Source: Serinus canaria (taxonomy: Eukaryota; Chordata; Aves; Passeriformes; Fringillidae). Taken from it: a stretch of 64,000 bases of DNA. The DNA is taken from positions 20,538,601-20,602,600 of the forward strand of contig NC_066326.1 in NCBI RefSeq assembly GCF_022539315.1. The letters are read 5' to 3'. Both the position numbers and the translations under genes were made by a program. Shown in pieces: positions 61,331 to 64,000 of this stretch. The notes beneath the pieces were generated by a model. The model worked only from the letters and a program-made list of their open reading frames with translations. It ran no database searches and was not told the DNA's origin. Numbering within the stretch: position 1 is the stretch's first letter; every line of letters begins with the position of its first letter.

Positions 61331-62867
61331 TAAATAGGGTGACCCCTGCAAATAGGGTGACAGCTTCAAGAGGCTGAATGTGCTGTCCTTTGACAGACAG
61401 GAGCTGAGGGTGGCTCACCACTTCACCTGGGCACAGCACCACCTAAACATGCTGATCTTACTCTTTCCTGCCTGGGAAGTCACTCCTTGGCCACCAAGTT
61501 AAAGCAGTTCACAGCATTTGGTAAAACTTAGAATATACAGCCTAAACTGGCAAAAGCCCTCATTTCTACAGGACATTGAACTCAAAGCCAGCCATGGCTC
61601 AGGATGGTGGAAAATGCTGTGGGAAACAACTGAGGATTTGAATGAGGATGCCTAATTTTCATTTGGCCTTCCATACCTTCTTTAACAGAGTCTTTAGGTG
61701 GCTTTATAGCTCGGCTTTTGTAGGAAACAGGATAAACAATGTTTCTGCTGGTACTAGTTGTGAGTGGGTTTTTAATAATTTACTTGCACTTTATAGCAAA
61801 TCATAATAGTTTTCAAATAGTGTCACCTCATAATATCATTCCGTCTTAAATACTTCTGTAATCAAGGGTGCAGTGCAAAAATCCCAAAGATCTTAGAAGC
61901 TGGAAAAGCAGCTAAAACATGGGGCTTTCAGGTCATGCATCAGAGAGGCACTCTATTTTTTGGCAACATTTGACAACAGGACACAGACCATCCTGTACTG
62001 CATTTCGTTACAAGTTTGGACAAATCTGAATAACAAAATCTGTTGCACAAATTTTTATCTGTCATGCAGATGGACTTGCAAAGCTTTTCAGAGGTTTGCA
62101 GAAAATATTTGCTAAAAATTAAATAAAACCAGCTAATAAAATATTTTTATTATTATTTTAAAGCAAAAATTCTCAGTTCTCCCCTTTGTGCAATATCCTG
62201 TTACAGCTGGATCTTTTTCTATTTCATTTTGTGGGGCAGAATTGCACTCTAGAAGGCATTAGGGCAATACCTCAGTACGGAATTTTCAAGCTCACTCTTT
62301 TAAGCATTTACATTTTCTAAAGTGTTATTCTAGTTTTAGCAAGAGACTCCAACTTCAGTAAGTAATTGAAACTCTATCTGTGTTCAGTAGATAGAACATC
62401 CCTTATCTGAGCCACAGGGGAGCAAAAATAAACTTTTATTCTCTGCACTGGAACCCTGAATTTGGCTCTTTTCAATGATCTTGCAGATTATATTCAGAAT
62501 TAACTATTCAGTGCCAAATTCTGCTATTGGGTTCAGGTCCATTTGATCTAATTACTAAATAATAGAAATATCAAAACAATAAAAGATCAGTTTCAAGTGT
62601 GTCCTATTTAAATACATCTGCTTATCCCTACGGTTGTTTATATCAAGGAAATAATAGAATTAGTGCAGTAGACATTGGAGCTGCATCATAGCAAGGAAAC
62701 CACCACTGCTTGGGAATGCTTTTTCCCAATGTGACGTATGAATTAACACAAAACCCCACCTTCCCAAACAGGGCAGCTGTGGGGTCTTCCAGAGCTGGAA
62801 GAGCAATAAAGGGAACAGAGGTTCTGGGAATGCCATGGAGAAGGACAGTGCCAGCACCAGTAAAACC

Positions 62868-63300
62868 ACAGACTCACAGAATCTTCTGAGCTGGAAGAGC
62901 CATCGAGTGCAGCCCCTGGCCCTGCACAGACACCCCAACGATCCCACCCCGGCTATCCCTGGCAGTGCTGTCCAAAAGCTCCTGGAGCTCTGGCAGCCTT
63001 GGGGACATGACCAGACCCTGGGGAGTCTGTTCAGTGTCCCAGCACCCTCTGGGGGAAGAACCTTTCCCTGATGTCCACCCTAACCCTCCCCTGGCCCAGC
63101 TCCAGCTGTTCCCTGGGTGCTGTCTCTGTCCCAGGTAGCAGAGATTGGAGCTGCCCGTCAGGAGGAGCTGCAGTCCCTGGGGAGCTCTGACCTCAATCTT
63201 CCCTTCTCCAGCTGAGCAAACCAAGTGCCCTCAGCCACTCTTTGTAGGCTCCCTCCAGACCCTTCTCCATCCTGTGTCCCTCCTTTGGACACTTTCTAAT
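62868..63300 (-). mobile_element. CR1 LINE fragment, about 0.43 kb (second subfamily)
   Basis: Reverse CR1 sharing blocks with 17537-17880 and extending further 5' ('gctccctccagacccttctc', 'catcctgtgtccctcctttg'). Moderately diverged. Confidence 0.9.
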
Positions 63301-64000
63301 GAATTTCTTAAAAATCATCACACAGTGTCTCTCTGACACAGAGTAAGAGACCACAGGAACAGAAATCTTCTCATGCAAGGCAGATGTCCTAAAGGCACTC
63401 AGCCTGCTTTTATGAACATTCTCTGAAATGCTTTGTAGGTAGTTGTACAGCATTTCTGTAGGTAGTTGTACACTATCAGCCTATGTTTTATCAAGTATGA
63501 CACAAGCTCTGCAAAGCCTGCCTGGGGCAAGGCTGGGCTGCCATGGCTCTCACAGCCCAGGACAAGAGAAAACAGCCAAGGCTAAACCTTCCGCAAGCAC
63601 ATGGCTGCATTTAATGCCTCTTCCAATATCTTAAAATAGCTCTATTTGCTTTTCTTTTGTCATGACACTTGCTTCATTTTGCGGGCTGGAGCAAGAGTAT
63701 TTCTCACTTGATTAACGTCCCCCTAGCAAAATGACTTATAAATAGATATAGAGTGAGTGTTGCTGAAGTCGAGGGCTTGAGCCTGTCTACCACTTTGGGT
63801 TTCATAACCATGAACATGCTGCTTTCCAAAGCTTCACCCTCCTCTTTGCCATTCTACTGACTCAAAAATAGGCCTATGTTAGGTTTTTTCATAACCACCA
63901 TATGGTGCCTGGAAAACCTTTGGTACATATGCAGTTCCCTGGGGCTTGCTCTGGATTTAAGAAGTAGATTTCTGAGGATGGCAATCATTTATGGCAGCTC

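Larger units (their letters stand above)
45621..64000. other. Intergenic region upstream of WNK2
   Basis: About 18 kb with no recognisable coding exon on either strand. In mammals NINJ1 lies upstream in divergent orientation, but no NINJ1-like exon is visible here, so it would have to lie beyond 64000. The region contains many CR1 fragments in both orientations, a polypurine satellite and otherwise AT-rich unique sequence. Short open frames here mostly coincide with CR1 copies. Confidence 0.7.

Noticed and set aside
45621..64000. Search for a divergent NINJ1-like gene on the + strand
   Set aside because: No exon encoding the conserved ninjurin region was seen; the usual mammalian neighbour is presumably further away.

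Overview
The window is vertebrate nuclear DNA and almost certainly avian. It carries at least two dozen fragments of chicken-repeat-1 (CR1) LINEs, usually 5'-truncated and ending in the family's characteristic 3' tail, plus one retroviral LTR of a kind common in songbirds, and no Alu/B1/L1 elements. I see no bacterial operons, CRISPR arrays, tRNA or rRNA genes.

The one gene I can support is the 5' end of WNK2 (lysine-deficient protein kinase 2) on the minus strand. Four coding exons are resolved with exact splice sites: exon 1 (44112-44816), exon 2 (10463-10635), exon 3 (9260-9480) and exon 4 (5969-6126). Joined, they encode about 419 residues in one uninterrupted frame: a disordered Ala/Gly/Glu-rich N-terminus, then most of the kinase domain from the glycine-rich loop (with the WNK-specific displaced lysine) through the activation loop and the APE motif. 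Intron phases are 0, 2, 1 and 0. Exon 5 and everything after it lie beyond base 1, so the gene is cut by the window edge. Exon 1 sits in a strong CpG island (about 43.76-45.62 kb) that serves as promoter and 5' UTR. Intron 1 is very large (33,476 bp).

Layout: 1-5968 intron 4 (partial); 5969-10635 exons 4-2 with short introns; 10636-44111 intron 1, rich in CR1 pieces, one probable solo LTR (18463-19083), several near-perfect hairpins, and poly(A) tracts; 43760-45620 CpG-island promoter; 45620-64000 upstream intergenic DNA with more CR1 copies and a GA-rich satellite, and no recognisable gene.

I found no convincing new multi-gene system. The most unusual structures are non-coding: a 21-bp perfect hairpin with a flanking 31-bp-period direct repeat at 12938-13031, a 29-bp near-perfect palindrome at 43583-43611, several 'foldback' CR1 pairs in opposite orientation, a 43-A tract preceded by AATAAA (41641-41695; poly(A) retrocopies are rare in birds), and possible alternative 5' splice sites upstream of WNK2 exon 1.
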